The notes under the pieces are model-generated. The model did not search any database. It had not been told where the DNA came from and saw nothing but the letters and a program-made list of their open reading frames with translations. This document shows positions 5,709 through 5,712 of a DNA stretch of 5,712 nucleotides, one piece after another; the first letter of the stretch is position 1; each line of letters starts with the position of its first letter. Origin of the DNA: Lentisphaeria bacterium (GTDB lineage: Bacteria; Verrucomicrobiota; Lentisphaeria; Victivallales; GWF2-50-93); the NCBI GenBank assembly GCA_020056205.1, contig JAGVIF010000183.1:1-5712 (forward strand), read 5' to 3'. The position numbers and the translations under genes are program-made.

Positions 5709-5712
5709 GGAG
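5709..5712 (+). promoter_or_regulatory. Possible ribosome binding site of the next gene (cut by window end)
   Basis: The last four bases read GGAG, 19 bases after the small-ORF stop. They could be the Shine-Dalgarno of a closely spaced downstream gene. An ATG at 5697 (peptide MLIYG to the edge) is an alternative start but lacks a clear ribosome site. Nothing can be said about the product. Confidence 0.3.

Noticed and set aside
5531..5712. Frame open to the window end overlapping the small ORF, with an ATG at 5621
   Set aside because: The nearest GGAGG is 13 bases from the ATG, which is too far, and the overlap with the small ORF would be 70 bp. The small-ORF frame gives the more protein-like W-x2-P-x-L segment. 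It cannot be fully excluded without downstream sequence.
1..5712. tRNA, rRNA, CRISPR arrays, insertion sequences
   Set aside because: No tandem spaced repeats, no transposase-like product, no terminal inverted repeats and no tRNA-like cloverleaf were seen; almost the whole window is accounted for by close-packed genes.

Overview
The window carries one rightward gene cluster, all on the + strand. A long-chain polyprenyl diphosphate synthase is followed by five consecutive genes of a Na+-translocating NADH:quinone oxidoreductase (Na+-NQR), nqrA-nqrB-nqrC-nqrD-nqrE, and then by a small cysteine-rich ORF of unknown function. Gene spacing runs from 11-bp overlaps to 57-bp gaps and I see no terminator inside, so the genes are probably one operon. 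The window suggests a Gram-negative-type respiring bacterium with a sodium-pumping NQR. The iron-sulfur-bearing NqrA and the short NqrC suggest an uncultured or deep-branching lineage rather than a gammaproteobacterium; a PVC-type relative is possible, but this is only inference.

Layout. Positions 1-165 may be the Cys-rich C-terminus of an upstream gene (weak evidence). Positions 141-169 hold a sigma70-like promoter candidate. Positions 181-1083 encode the prenyl synthase, with both Asp-rich motifs intact. Positions 1080-5396 encode NqrA to NqrE; starts are set by ATGA or 11-bp overlaps and mostly good Shine-Dalgarno sites. Positions 5397-5453 are a short AT-rich junction. Positions 5454-5690 encode a 78-residue peptide with four consecutive cysteines and a C-terminal W-x2-P-x-L motif reminiscent of RiPP precursor leaders. 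A GGAG at the last four bases may be the ribosome site of the next gene.

How the genes work together. The prenyl synthase would make the isoprenoid tail of the quinone that NQR reduces, so the cluster couples production of the electron acceptor to the pump. NqrB and NqrC keep the threonines that carry covalent FMN, and NqrD and NqrE keep the four cysteines that hold the membrane Fe centre. Two things depart from the textbook complex. NqrA carries two complete CxxCxxCxxxCP motifs, like RnfC and unlike Vibrio NqrA. NqrF, the NADH-oxidising subunit that normally follows nqrE, is not in the window. The electron input side may therefore be unusual, or nqrF may lie elsewhere.

The most novel items are the Fe-S NqrA and the unrecognised small ORF.
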